Shown here piece by piece: positions 56,422-64,000 of a stretch of DNA of 64,000 nt. How positions within the stretch are numbered: the stretch's first letter is position 1; the number at the start of each line of letters is the position of its first letter. The notes under the pieces were generated by a model. It searched no databases, was not told the DNA's origin, and saw only the letters and a program-made list of their open reading frames with translations. The stretch comes from Rikenellaceae bacterium. Its GTDB lineage: Bacteria; Bacteroidota; Bacteroidia; Bacteroidales; Rikenellaceae. The DNA is taken from contig JAGBFQ010000018.1 in the NCBI GenBank assembly GCA_017936385.1, positions 33,121 through 97,120 on the forward strand. The letters run 5' to 3'. A program made the translations under genes and the position numbers.

Positions 56422-56907
56422 ATGAAAAAATCTATTCTTTTTGGTCTTTTGGCACTCGCATTGTCGTCGTGCTCGATTCACAAATCGTCGGTTCAGTCGA
56501 CCTCAGTGAATACCCCTAACATCGAAACCGCTACTTTTGCGTCGCTTGAGATTGGTACTGAGCGTATTACCTATACTTACGTTCCGACGAAACATGATGC
56601 AAAGAATCTGTCGGAGAATGCTTTGGTTAACAATGCTATCTATATGGCTTTGGCTCAAAACGGCAACGCAGATGTGATGGTACGTGTAAACTACTATGTT
56701 ACTACCAAACGCAATCTGTTTGGCAAGCGCGTTAAGAGCATTATGATTTCGGGTTACCCCGCATACTATGTTGATTTCCGCGAGCCTTCGGAGGGTGACT
56801 TGGAGAATCTGGAGTCGATGAGCTTGTCGAAGATGATGCGTAACTCGACCGTAAATACCGATAATGAGGGTATCTCGGGTATCTTTACCAAAATCTTCAA
56901 ACGCTAA
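56422..56907 (+). CDS. Small lipoprotein of unknown function
   Basis: 161 residues; lipobox LALALSSC (Cys 17) followed by SIHKSSVQSTSVN. The body (about 35-120) is one alpha/beta unit with RITYTYVPTKHDAKNLSEN and MVRVNYYVTTKRNLFGKRV; the tail ends GIFTKIFKR. Not recognised. It closes the FHA/kinase cluster, 37 nt after the previous gene, and is followed by a terminator. Confidence 0.65.
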   Translation: MKKSILFGLLALALSSCSIHKSSVQSTSVNTPNIETATFASLEIGTERITYTYVPTKHDAKNLSENALVNNAIYMALAQNGNADVMVRVNYYVTTKRNLFGKRVKSIMISGYPAYYVDFREPSEGDLENLESMSLSKMMRNSTVNTDNEGISGIFTKIFKR

Positions 56908-56931
56908 TTCGGGTCTTTACTCGAAATAGTA

Positions 56932-56964
56932 GTGGGGCGCTCAGTCGAGTGCCCCACATTTTTT
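56932..56964 (+). terminator. Terminator of the FHA/kinase cluster
   Basis: GTGGGGC and GCCCCAC stem (56932-56957) followed by ATTTTTTAG. Confidence 0.8.
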
Positions 56965-57031
56965 AGGAGTATTATATTCGTCGATAATGAAAATCAGATA
57001 TCTAAAGTCTCGGTGCAGGTGGGGAAAGAAA

Positions 57032-57078
57032 TAAAATAAGCGGTATCGGTCCATTGTGACCGATACCGCTTATTTTAT
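57032..57078. terminator. Bidirectional terminator
   Basis: AATAAGCGGTATCGGT and ACCGATACCGCTTATT are perfectly complementary over 16 bp, with T-rich flanks on both strands (TTTTATAA and TTTTATTTC). It serves the minus-strand gene ending at 57124 and backs up the plus-strand terminator. Confidence 0.85.
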
Positions 57079-57123
57079 AACTTGCGAAGTGGACTTATCT
57101 TATCGCCCCTTCTTCAGAGCATC

Positions 57124-58866
57124 TTAGTTTGCGATACTGAACTGCCAGGCATCTCCGCTATCTGTACTGCCAGATGTGTTTTGAGTGGCCGATTTGACAT
57201 TGATGATGGTCTTGTCTTTGGAATTTTCTGGACGGATGAAGTTTACGTTGAAAGGATATTCCACCGAAGGACATCCTGTTTCAGTAATCTTTACCGTGAA
57301 TGTGGCTTGGTCATTTCCTGGGTCGGTCAGATAGAACGAGTAGTGACTCTCGCTGATTTTATTTAGCACCGGAGTGTTATACAATCCGGAGGTGTTCAGT
57401 TCCACTTTCTTGAAATATACCGACTCATCCATGCGGCTGTCTGACTTCAGTACATCAAACTCGATTTGAATCGAGTCACCCTTTTGAATCTCGAACTCGT
57501 TTTTCGACAACTCTACTTTGTAATATTTAACGAACCACTCCTCGACACTCACCTTGAAGTCAATCGAGCGCAATCCCTCGTAGAGAACCGAGAAATAGTA
57601 GTCGCGCAAGGTCAACGTGTCGGTCAGATTTTTGTCGATGGTCAGACGGCAGTCGTAACCCACCACATTGGCTTCGATGTTTTCACGTTCAATACGTGTT
57701 TCGGATTGAATTTCGCAGAAGTCCGATTTACTCGAGACAATCGCCGACGAACACTTGATAAATGACGGTAACGACACCATAAGTTTTGCCATGTGGTATT
57801 GGTGTACAAAACTGATATACTCGTTATTGTTGACCTTGAACGATATTTTTGCATTCTTGTCGAGTGTGACAACTCCGTATTGTCCGTTTGTTTTCACCAC
57901 CGCATTATCGTCCACCATCACGGGTACGAAGTCGAATTGCGGAGGCAACAGCAACTCGTCGTCATACGTCAATCCGTATTTGCCATCGTGACTTGAGTAC
58001 TTCTCAAAGTCGCTATCCACGAAAGGCATGGGAGGGGCAGGGTAGTCATACTCGAGACTCTCTTGACCGCTGAAATTGATAGCCGTAGGACGCATGTATT
58101 TGTCGAATTCAAAACGTGCGTTTCGAGCATCCAGCGAATATCCGCGAGCCGATTTGTTTATAATCAACTCTTTGCTGTCAGCCACTACGAGGCTTTTTTT
58201 ATTTTGCAGATTGTTGTCGGTGTGCATCGGTGTCAATGCTTTGACCTTGTCTACAAAAAAGAACTTCTTGTCGAAAGCTACAACTGCTCGGCCGTCTTTG
58301 AATGAGGCGCAGAATGTGGGAGTATCCTTGATATCGAACAGCATAGAACCATCCTCTGTGTAGAGATAGTTCCATAAAATTTCTCCGGGTTTGGGTGAGG
58401 TGGCTACGCATGCTACACCGTCACAAACAGGGTAAGCTTTTTCGAAGATACCGAAGTTGTGCTCACCATTTTTATCCAAAAATACATATTTAGTAGCTTT
58501 GCGAACCAACAGAAAGTCTGATGAAAAGTAGGGAAAATCATCTACCACGGTGTATTTTTGCTCTCTCAAGTCGATGATATTTCCTTGCTCTGATATTATA
58601 CCGACGATTTGTGAGGTCCCTTTGGCCAACAATAGTCCCATGCCTTCGCAGAATGGAGTTATTTCAACTTCGGCTTCAATTCGAGCAACCTCACGGCCTT
58701 TTTGATTCCACACGATGGTCTGTCCATCGGTGTAACCTTTGAATAGGTCTCCATTCACAAGTTCTATCTGGTCGTACTCCGGTTTAATCAGCCATTTAGC
58801 CACTTGCGCATTGGTCGTAAAAGTGGTTAGGGTTAGCAAACTTATTATCAAAAATATTTTTCTCAT
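57124..58866 (-). CDS. Secreted WG-repeat-like protein
   Basis: 580 residues with a Sec signal (MRKIFLIISLLTLTTFTTNAQ). The N-terminal ~350 residues contain WG-repeat-like units: KPEYDQIELVNGDLFKGYTDG, KYVFLDKNGEHNFGIF (seen in parts), DGKYGLTYDDELLLPPQFDFV and GQYGVVTLDKNAKISFKV. The C-terminal part (about 390-570) is beta-rich, Ig-like, with KGDSIQIEFDVLKSDSR and SYPFNVNFIRPE-type strands. No lipobox. It converges on the FHA/kinase cluster and has its own promoter. WG repeats are of unknown function, mostly in secreted or envelope proteins. Confidence 0.7.
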   Translation of the reverse strand: MRKIFLIISLLTLTTFTTNAQVAKWLIKPEYDQIELVNGDLFKGYTDGQTIVWNQKGREVARIEAEVEITPFCEGMGLLLAKGTSQIVGIISEQGNIIDLREQKYTVVDDFPYFSSDFLLVRKATKYVFLDKNGEHNFGIFEKAYPVCDGVACVATSPKPGEILWNYLYTEDGSMLFDIKDTPTFCASFKDGRAVVAFDKKFFFVDKVKALTPMHTDNNLQNKKSLVVADSKELIINKSARGYSLDARNARFEFDKYMRPTAINFSGQESLEYDYPAPPMPFVDSDFEKYSSHDGKYGLTYDDELLLPPQFDFVPVMVDDNAVVKTNGQYGVVTLDKNAKISFKVNNNEYISFVHQYHMAKLMVSLPSFIKCSSAIVSSKSDFCEIQSETRIERENIEANVVGYDCRLTIDKNLTDTLTLRDYYFSVLYEGLRSIDFKVSVEEWFVKYYKVELSKNEFEIQKGDSIQIEFDVLKSDSRMDESVYFKKVELNTSGLYNTPVLNKISESHYSFYLTDPGNDQATFTVKITETGCPSVEYPFNVNFIRPENSKDKTIINVKSATQNTSGSTDSGDAWQFSIAN

Positions 58867-58889
58867 AACTGTCAGAATAAATTATCGAA

Positions 58890-58920
58890 CAAAGATACTG
58901 ATTTTTTGTAGAATTATCAA
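58890..58920 (-). promoter_or_regulatory. Promoter of the WG-repeat gene
   Basis: On the minus strand TTG (58920-58918), 20 nt, then TATCTTTG (58897-58890), 24 nt before the ATG. Full -7 match. Confidence 0.75.
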
Positions 58921-58970
58921 TCCTTTAGGCACTTTCTATCCACTTTTTGCATTTTTGAGTGATTAGTAGC

Positions 58971-59696
58971 TTATCCGAATACGGCGCGGAGGATTTCGAC
59001 CGAACGGATGGTGTGAACCGAGTCCAAGTGGAAGTCGAAGTAGTCCAGCATCGCACTCAGAAATCCGTCACGTGAGATACGATTAAGTCCAACCTTTTCC
59101 AATTCATCAAAACCTGCCGACATTACGTTCGCCAAAATTCGAGAGTTCTCGGCACTCATGGCGTCGCCGTGCAGAGGCAACGAACCCACAAAACCACCCT
59201 CGCGTATGTCCAATAAATCCCCATCGCGATACTCCCCCGACGGATAAAAACCCATGTGACGGCTTAACTCCACCAAGAATTTTAAATGGAAATTTGCCAC
59301 GCCACGCTCTGCCTCGTCCAACTGTTGCACCGCCTCGCAGACATAGTCAAACAGCGGTGAATTGGGCTCAACATCTCGCACCAGACGATACAATACCTCG
59401 GCCATAAACATGGCTATCGTGCTCTTGACAATGTCGAAAGGCATGGATTCCAACGGCATGGCACTTCGCACGTCGCGCACCGTGTCCATCTGTGTGTGCG
59501 AGGACTCCTGTGCCTCAATCTCAACCACGAACATGGGTTGGAGCAAGGCCATACGATTGCCGCCGTGACGCCCTTTGACTCCGCGCAACATAAACGAACG
59601 TCGTCCGTGTGTACGGGTCAACACAAAAACAATCAGCGAGTTATCGCCATACTTGAGGGTATGTAGTACCACTCCCGTGGTCGTGTAATTGCGCAT
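58971..59696 (-). CDS. recO: DNA repair protein RecO
   Basis: Recombination mediator that helps load RecA onto SSB-coated DNA (RecFOR pathway). 241 residues from the ATG at 59696 (MRNYTTTGVVLHTLKYGDNS), the usual OB-fold start; the frame extends 14 codons upstream without a better start. N-terminal OB fold with SLIVFVLTRTHGRRSFMLRGVKG, then the helical domain (FHLKFLVELSRHMGFYPSG). The zinc-Cys motif of some RecO proteins is absent, as often in Bacteroidetes. Interestingly near ssb, whose product it binds. Confidence 0.88.
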   Translation of the reverse strand: MRNYTTTGVVLHTLKYGDNSLIVFVLTRTHGRRSFMLRGVKGRHGGNRMALLQPMFVVEIEAQESSHTQMDTVRDVRSAMPLESMPFDIVKSTIAMFMAEVLYRLVRDVEPNSPLFDYVCEAVQQLDEAERGVANFHLKFLVELSRHMGFYPSGEYRDGDLLDIREGGFVGSLPLHGDAMSAENSRILANVMSAGFDELEKVGLNRISRDGFLSAMLDYFDFHLDSVHTIRSVEILRAVFG

Positions 59697-59751
59697 CTTG
59701 GCGTGTTTTGTTTGTGTTGTTTTTGTGAGGGAAGACAATCCTAATATTCAT

Positions 59752-59801
59752 TAATCTCCCTAATCTCCCTATTGTGCATTTTAGGGAAATTAAGGAGATT
59801 A
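59752..59801. repeat. Long hairpin between ssb and recO
   Basis: TAATCTCCCTAATCTCCCTA (59752-59771) and its near-complement (59782-59801) pair at 18 of 20 positions around a 10-nt loop. The left arm is itself a tandem duplication of TAATCTCCC. No T-run follows on either strand. Confidence 0.7.
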
Positions 59802-59876
59802 GATTAAAATAATTGCCCGTCTTGTCGAGGAAATTTTGCCCACAGGATGCGGTGCGAAATTTACCTACAAGGCCTA

Positions 59877-60308
59877 CTAAAAGGGTAGGTCGTCATCGTC
59901 CGCAACCGTAGGCGGAACCACGGGCTTGGGAGCTGCCGCAGGGGTAGTTACGGGAGCTGCTGTGCGTGGAGCAGCGTCACCATCGGCGCGACGGTCGAGA
60001 AGTTTCATCTCGCTGGCAATGATTTCAATCGTCACACGACGATTGCCATCCTTGTCGGTCCACTCGTTGCTACGCAGAGGACCTTCGACGTAGATGCGCG
60101 AACCCTTGCGAACGTATTTATCCGCAACGTCGGCCAGGCCACGCCACAGCACAACGGTATGCCACTCGGTGTGGTCGCCCCAGCCGTCATCCTTGCGAAC
60201 GCGCTCGGTGGTGGCCAAACGAATTCGACAAACCTTCACGCCGCTCTCCAGGCTGCGAACCTCGGGGTCGGCACCCACATTTCCGATAAGTATTGCTTTG
60301 TTTACCAT
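59877..60308 (-). CDS. ssb: Single-stranded DNA-binding protein
   Basis: 143 residues. OB fold at about 1-105 (VNKAILIGNVGADPEVRSLE; EWHTVVLWRGLADVADKYVRKG; IYVEGPLRSNEWTDKDGN), a Pro/Ala-rich linker, and the acidic tip DDDDLPF, which docks partner proteins such as RecO. All are standard. Located 10 nt after the purine nucleoside phosphorylase gene in a minus-strand run lpxK-punA-ssb-(recO). Confidence 0.95.
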   Translation of the reverse strand: MVNKAILIGNVGADPEVRSLESGVKVCRIRLATTERVRKDDGWGDHTEWHTVVLWRGLADVADKYVRKGSRIYVEGPLRSNEWTDKDGNRRVTIEIIASEMKLLDRRADGDAAPRTAAPVTTPAAAPKPVVPPTVADDDDLPF

Positions 60309-60318
60309 ATATCTATCA

Positions 60319-61122
60319 TTAGAGTTTTGCTATCATACGTTCAAAAAGTAGTGTCATCTGCACTCCTGCTTTTGCGCCTTGACGTTGAACATCCTCATGG
60401 TCGCCCGGCTCGTCCGACAATCCGCAGTTGGTGATTACCGAAACCGCAAATACGGGCAAACCCATGTGGCGAGCCGCAATCACCTCGGGTGTTGTGCTCA
60501 TGCCCGCTGCATCGCCGCCAATAGCCTTGTAGTAGCGATATTCGGCTTGTGTTTCGAACGTAGGGCCCGTGCCACCGACATAAACTCCGTATTGCAGTTT
60601 TATGCCCTCTTGTTCGGCCACTTCGGTTGCCAAGGTTATCATATCGCGGTCGTAGCAGTTGTGCATGTCGGGGAATCTCGGGCCGAGTTCCTCAATATTG
60701 GGGCCAATCAAGGGGTTGGGCAGCAGATTGATGTGGTCGGTGATAACCATCAGGTCGCCCACGCGGAAAGAGGTGTTGATACCTCCGCTGGCGTTCGACA
60801 CAAACAGTCGCTTGATGCCCAGCATTTTCATTACCCTCACGGGGAAAACCACCTCTTGCGTAGGGTATCCCTCGTAATGGTGGAATCGTCCCTGCATGGC
60901 AACGACGCGACGTCCGCCCAACATTCCGAAAATCAATCGTCCGTGGTGTCCCTTGACGGTTGACACCGGGAAGTTGGGGATGTCGGCATAATCCAAAGCC
61001 GCATGCACCTCGATACGGTCGACCAATCCGCCGAGTCCCGTACCGAGAATAATTCCCGTTTCAGGTTCAAACCCCACCTTATTTTGTATAAAGGAGGCTG
61101 TCCGTTTGATTCTTTCTAACAT
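60319..61122 (-). CDS. punA: Purine nucleoside phosphorylase
   Basis: Trimeric PNP-type phosphorolysis of inosine/guanosine, purine salvage. 267 residues: GIILGTGLGGLVDRI (phosphate site), VKGHHGRLIFG, LFVSNASGGINTSFRVGDL, the purine-site block ... GPTFETQAEYRYYKAIGGDAAGMSTTPEVIAA (in parts: GGDAAGMSTTPEV), and the conserved FAVSVITNCGLSDE (Asn of the guanine site). The start at 61122 lies within the last 44 nt of lpxK, so the genes overlap and are probably translationally coupled. Confidence 0.93.
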   Translation of the reverse strand: MLERIKRTASFIQNKVGFEPETGIILGTGLGGLVDRIEVHAALDYADIPNFPVSTVKGHHGRLIFGMLGGRRVVAMQGRFHHYEGYPTQEVVFPVRVMKMLGIKRLFVSNASGGINTSFRVGDLMVITDHINLLPNPLIGPNIEELGPRFPDMHNCYDRDMITLATEVAEQEGIKLQYGVYVGGTGPTFETQAEYRYYKAIGGDAAGMSTTPEVIAARHMGLPVFAVSVITNCGLSDEPGDHEDVQRQGAKAGVQMTLLFERMIAKL

Positions 61123-62155
61123 AATTTTCGAGTTGATTTAGGAACTTCTCCCTGGTTTCGGACACAAAAGAAATCTGCACCGGCACAAAGAACAACCTCT
61201 TGCGGATATTTTGCGGGATACGTCGGCGTCCTGTAAGTTTCACCGCATCTTTCTCGGTTGTTATAATAAGTGTATCTTCGGGCAGTGAGGCCAACCGCTC
61301 TTCGATTTTGGCCATGTCTTTTACGTTGTAGGGGTGGTGGTCGCGGAACAGCATTTGGTCCACCACTTTATAGCGCATCGACAGACTCTCCAAGAACGGT
61401 TGAGGGTTTCCGATTGCGGCCAAGGCCATCACGTTACTTCCCGACGCAGGAGAATTGACCATCACATCTTCGGAGAATATAGGCTGCGGCGAGCCGTTTA
61501 TCATGCGGGTGAAATAGAGATTCTGATATGGGAACAACTTCAGACCATTGTTCATCACGCGCATATCTATCGGGGTCATGGTGTCGGCGCATTTTGTGAC
61601 GCACACAAAGTGAGCACGCGGCAACTGCGAGGGAAGGTCGCGCAAATCACCCACGGGCAGCAGCGAATCTTCGTAAATCGGGCGATTGTAGTCCATCAGC
61701 ACGATGTTGACCGTCGGTTCGATATAACGATGTTGGAATGCGTCGTCCAGGATTATGACCTCCGTGTCGGGATATAACTCCATGATTCGGCGCACACCCT
61801 CCACCCGTTTCTCGCACACCACGACCAACGTGTCCGGAAATTTGAGTTTCATCTGCTTGGGCTCGTCACCCACCTGCTTATACGACGAGCGTGTAGTGAC
61901 CTCGATGAATCCATTGGTACGTCGTCCGTAACCTCTCGAGAGCACAGCCACGCGGTGTGTCTGCCTTAGGCTTTCGACCAGCATTTCGGTAAATGGGGTC
62001 TTGCCCGTACCACCCACCGTGAGGTTTCCCACACAGATTGTAACCACCTCTGGAAACTTAACCGACTTGAGTTGACCTGCATCAAATAACTTGTGCCGGA
62101 TGTCGAGAAACAACCGGAATAGCCATGATATGGGGTATGCTAATAGTTTCAGCAA
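61079..62155 (-). CDS. lpxK: Tetraacyldisaccharide 4'-kinase
   Basis: Phosphorylates the 4' position of the lipid A precursor at the inner membrane. 358 residues with an N-terminal membrane-associated helix (LLAYPISWLFRLFLDIRHKL in part), the P-loop VGNLTVGGTGKTPFTE, SRGYGR, IILDDAFQHRYI (Walker B-like) and the C-terminal TTEKDAVKL block. Length normal. It shows that the cell makes lipid A, consistent with a Gram-negative Bacteroidetes. Confidence 0.95.
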   Translation of the reverse strand: MLKLLAYPISWLFRLFLDIRHKLFDAGQLKSVKFPEVVTICVGNLTVGGTGKTPFTEMLVESLRQTHRVAVLSRGYGRRTNGFIEVTTRSSYKQVGDEPKQMKLKFPDTLVVVCEKRVEGVRRIMELYPDTEVIILDDAFQHRYIEPTVNIVLMDYNRPIYEDSLLPVGDLRDLPSQLPRAHFVCVTKCADTMTPIDMRVMNNGLKLFPYQNLYFTRMINGSPQPIFSEDVMVNSPASGSNVMALAAIGNPQPFLESLSMRYKVVDQMLFRDHHPYNVKDMAKIEERLASLPEDTLIITTEKDAVKLTGRRRIPQNIRKRLFFVPVQISFVSETREKFLNQLENYVRKNQTDSLLYTK

Positions 62156-62258
62156 GGTACAGTCAGTTTGGTATCAAAGTTACGACTTTTTACTCAAACT
62201 GCAAAATTTCCTCTCGTTTTTTTTATTTTGGTATCTTGGAGAACTCTTTGGAGTTGGT

Positions 62259-62933
62259 CTAATTCTTGATTAAGGCTCGGCCAATCAGCAAATCTTCGGG
62301 TGTGGTGATTTTGATGTTGAAACGCTCACCCTCGACCAGACAGACGCTCTCGCCCAGGGCCTCGACCACCGAAGCATCGTCCGTGAATCCGGAGCCGCCG
62401 GCACACTCGGTATAGGCTCTTCGGAGTAACTCGGCGCGGAAAACTTGTGGCGTCTGCACGGCTCGGAGCGCGCTGCGGTCGACCACCTTGGATGTCCCGT
62501 CCTCGCAAATTTGTCGGAACGAGTCCACGGCCGGCACTACGGGAATAGCCGAACCGCACCTGTCGGCCTGCTCGAAACAGCGATAAATGAGCTCTTTTGA
62601 CGCGAATGGCCGCACTCCGTCGTGTACTCCCACGAGTGTTGCATCCTGCGGAATTGCCGCCAAACCGGCCGCCACGGAGTCGAAACGTGTGGCACCGCCC
62701 CGTGTGATTTTGTGTTCGGGAACGGCATGTGTTTTGCATATTTTGCTCCAGGTTTCGAGGTGTGCTTCGGGCAGAACGACCACAAGTCCCATGTCGGGGT
62801 CTGCTCGGTGGAACGCATTGAGGGTGTGGACGATAATAGGTGTATCGCCAAGCGTGATAAATTGTTTTGGCACTTCGGCACCCATTCTTGTTCCGGCGCC
62901 TCCGGCCACTATGATAGTCCAATTGTGAGTCAT
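62259..62933 (-). CDS. ispD: 2-C-methyl-D-erythritol 4-phosphate cytidylyltransferase
   Basis: CTP-dependent step of the MEP isoprenoid pathway. 224 residues: nucleotide-binding IVAGGAGTRMGAEVPKQFI at the N-terminus (Arg and Lys of the CTP loop present), HDGVRPF, VPAVDSFRQI, RSALRAVQTPQVFRA and FTDDASVVEALGE. A 103-nt gap separates it from lpxK. The MEP pathway fits with DXP-dependent B6 synthesis by pdxA in the window, which also uses DXP. Confidence 0.94.
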   Translation of the reverse strand: MTHNWTIIVAGGAGTRMGAEVPKQFITLGDTPIIVHTLNAFHRADPDMGLVVVLPEAHLETWSKICKTHAVPEHKITRGGATRFDSVAAGLAAIPQDATLVGVHDGVRPFASKELIYRCFEQADRCGSAIPVVPAVDSFRQICEDGTSKVVDRSALRAVQTPQVFRAELLRRAYTECAGGSGFTDDASVVEALGESVCLVEGERFNIKITTPEDLLIGRALIKN

Positions 62934-62971
62934 AGTTCAAAGGTACGTAATATTTTTTTTTCGTCCAAATT

Positions 62972-63002
62972 TTTGGATAATCAAAAATATTGTCTACCTT
63001 TG
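62972..63002 (+). promoter_or_regulatory. Promoter of tRNA-Met
   Basis: TTTG (62972-62975), exactly 19 nt, TACCTTTG (62995-63002): perfect Bacteroidetes consensus, 13 nt before the tRNA. Confidence 0.85.
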
Positions 63003-63015
63003 CACCATCAAACAT

Positions 63016-63089
<74 letters not shown>

Positions 63090-63405
63090 CTAAAGAGGAC
63101 AAGTCATCAGATTTGCCCTCTTTTTTTGCGTTGTTATTTTTGTAATTATCAGATACACTGAATATTAAATCAAAGAACAAATTTCCAAACTCGGTTAGAT
63201 AAGCCCTATTTTCTTTGTCCCATCTAACCCCATTAGGAAAGACCATTTTTTGTATCTTTTGACTGACTTCAAAGTCGCCCATATTCCAATAACTACTTAA
63301 ATTACAAGCAATTCTGATTGCGTCCTCAATGTATGATGCAAGGTTCGAGAGGTTCACCGAGATTTTTTCCAACTCTGCCTCCGCAGAGCGTTTTTCAGCC
63401 TCCAA
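63090..63405 (-). pseudogene. C-terminal remnant of a site-specific recombinase next to tRNA-Met
   Basis: Minus-strand frame from a TTG at 63405: EAEKRSAEAELEKISVNLSNL, DFEVSQKIQKMVFPNGVRWD and YLTEFGNLFFDLIFSVSDN resemble the coiled C-terminal part of large serine recombinases of Bacteroidetes. The catalytic N-terminus is absent; the frame stays open upstream to about 63530 without recognisable recombinase sequence. Downstream it reads through the antisense of the tRNA (SLVAGVGLEPHDLQVMSL), the usual end of recombinases integrated at tRNA genes. Beyond the tRNA the open frame merely overlaps ispD out of frame and is not coding. Probably a decayed integrase left by an excised or lost element. 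Confidence 0.6.
63092..63127 (+). terminator. Terminator of tRNA-Met
   Basis: AAAGAGGACAA and TTGCCCTCTTT pair with one mismatch; seven T follow directly after the stem begins to close (CCTCTTTTTTT). Confidence 0.75.
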
Positions 63406-63409
63406 ATCG

Positions 63410-63772
63410 GCATCACTTATAAGAGCCTCGCCAACATCGGCATCGCCCCCGACAAACCCTATCGCAACAAGTATTGCACTATCCGCAAAGGTACTTTGCT
63501 GACCGCTCCGAAGGCGCAGTAGGATTGCGATTTAGGTTTCGGAAATAAAATTTCTTTTTGTGTTTATCAGCGCAAAAAGGGATTTTTTTGTATCTTTGCG
63601 CCCCGAAGAGCACAAAGTTCTTCGCCAATATGAGAACAAATATATATTTACATTACTACATTTCAGCTTCGTATATCTACATCCCGTATCATCGTAATAT
63701 CTCTACAAACTGGGAGGACTGAGTGTTGATGTAATTATCGTTCAAAATCACTAATTAAATATTTATAACTGT
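63410..63772. other. Degenerate region between recombinase remnant and TolC-family gene
   Basis: On the plus strand, 63427-63531 has a short open frame ending APDKPYRNKYCTIRKGT then LLTAPKAQ and a stop, which looks like the tail of a lost gene rather than random sequence, but I cannot name it. From 63540 on the region is A/T-rich, holds the promoter at 63591 and a leader of about 170 nt for the gene at 63773. Confidence 0.35.
63591..63598 (+). promoter_or_regulatory. -7 box upstream of the TolC-family gene
   Basis: TATCTTTG followed by CG, a full TAnnTTTG match; no clear TTTG at -33. Leader to the ATG at 63773 is about 170 nt. Confidence 0.5.
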
Positions 63773-64000
63773 ATGAGCAAAGTACGTTTGCTCATAATGG
63801 TGCTATGTGCATCATTATGGGTTGAGGGTAGCTATGCCCAAAATTCTTATGTGCTGACGCTGGAGCAGATGTTTGCTCTGGCTGATGAAAATAGCAAAAC
63901 ATTAAAAGCTGAGGATGCTGCGGTAGCCGAAGCCGAGCAAGCCGTAAAGGTTGCCAAGAACGGACATCTGCCCGATATTGGTATATCGCTATCGGCAAGC
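63773..64000 (+). CDS. TolC-family outer membrane efflux protein, partial (N-terminus only)
   Basis: 76 codons are visible before the window ends. Signal peptide MSKVRLLIMVLCASLWVEG...YAQ, then LTLEQMFALADENSKTLKAE and AVAEAEQAVKVAKNGHLPDIG, the typical first helical repeat of TolC/OprM-type proteins (LxxAhxxAhxxn, PxI/l near the hairpin). Such proteins form the outer-membrane exit duct of RND, ABC or MFS efflux systems, whose inner components normally follow downstream, outside this window. Confidence 0.85.
   Translation, partial: MSKVRLLIMVLCASLWVEGSYAQNSYVLTLEQMFALADENSKTLKAEDAAVAEAEQAVKVAKNGHLPDIGISLSAS

Noticed and set aside
37225..56907. Type VI secretion system with its usual kinase/phosphatase/FHA regulators
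   Set aside because: No protein resembles TssB/C, Hcp, VgrG, ClpV, TssK or the membrane core; only the regulatory module is similar.

Overview
The window is a piece of a Bacteroidetes chromosome, most likely of the Alistipes/Rikenellaceae kind (genus level is inference). Signs for the phylum are a SusC/SusD pair, BACON-domain and Fibrobacter-major-paralogous (FISUMP) lipoproteins, a BspA-type leucine-rich-repeat lipoprotein, weak Shine-Dalgarno sites, and many -33/-7 promoters of the Bacteroidetes form TTTG-N19..21-TAnnTTTG. There is no phage, no intact insertion sequence and no CRISPR array.

Layout. (1) 1-9190: branched-chain amino acid synthesis as two divergent operons. On the minus strand ilvD-ilvB-ilvN-ilvC follows a 19-residue Val/Ile/Leu-rich leader peptide and a terminator/antiterminator, a classical attenuator. 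On the plus strand leuC-leuD are followed by a citramalate-synthase-type gene instead of leuA/leuB, pointing to isoleucine synthesis from pyruvate. (2) 9196-18981: a nutrient-uptake/surface island (two FISUMP lipoproteins, SusC, SusD, a SusE-position lipoprotein) lying between two direct, 118/120-identical copies of a 120-bp repeat with 16-bp inverted ends. (3) 19035-24146: housekeeping genes (PAP2 phosphatase, YugP-type zinc peptidase, SDR, LolC/E-type permease, MenG, a lipoprotein, a SPOR-like protein). (4) 24297-27149: two tRNA-Leu genes around a coiled-coil/collagen-like/LRR lipoprotein. (5) 27294-36857: exported Gfo/Idh/MocA and TIM-barrel pair, pdxA, thrS, infC (apparent AUA start), queA, dapF, alpha/beta hydrolase, rpiB.

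(6) 36966-56907 is the most unusual part: a co-oriented block of 14 genes encoding a Ser/Thr kinase, a PP2C phosphatase, four FHA proteins (five FHA domains, one protein fused through a membrane helix to a trypsin-like protease), an outer-membrane-barrel-like protein, a secreted VWA protein, an ABC ATPase with an FtsX-type permease, a roughly ten-repeat BACON lipoprotein and several envelope proteins of unknown function. It looks like a phospho-threonine-controlled envelope machine. Just upstream is a ~200-bp segment bounded by 15-bp inverted repeats with a consensus -7 box pointing away from the cluster, which could be an invertible promoter seen in its OFF orientation.

(7) 57124-64000: a WG-repeat-like secreted protein, recO, ssb, a purine nucleoside phosphorylase, lpxK, ispD, an initiator-like tRNA-Met with a recombinase remnant next to it, and the start of a TolC-family gene.
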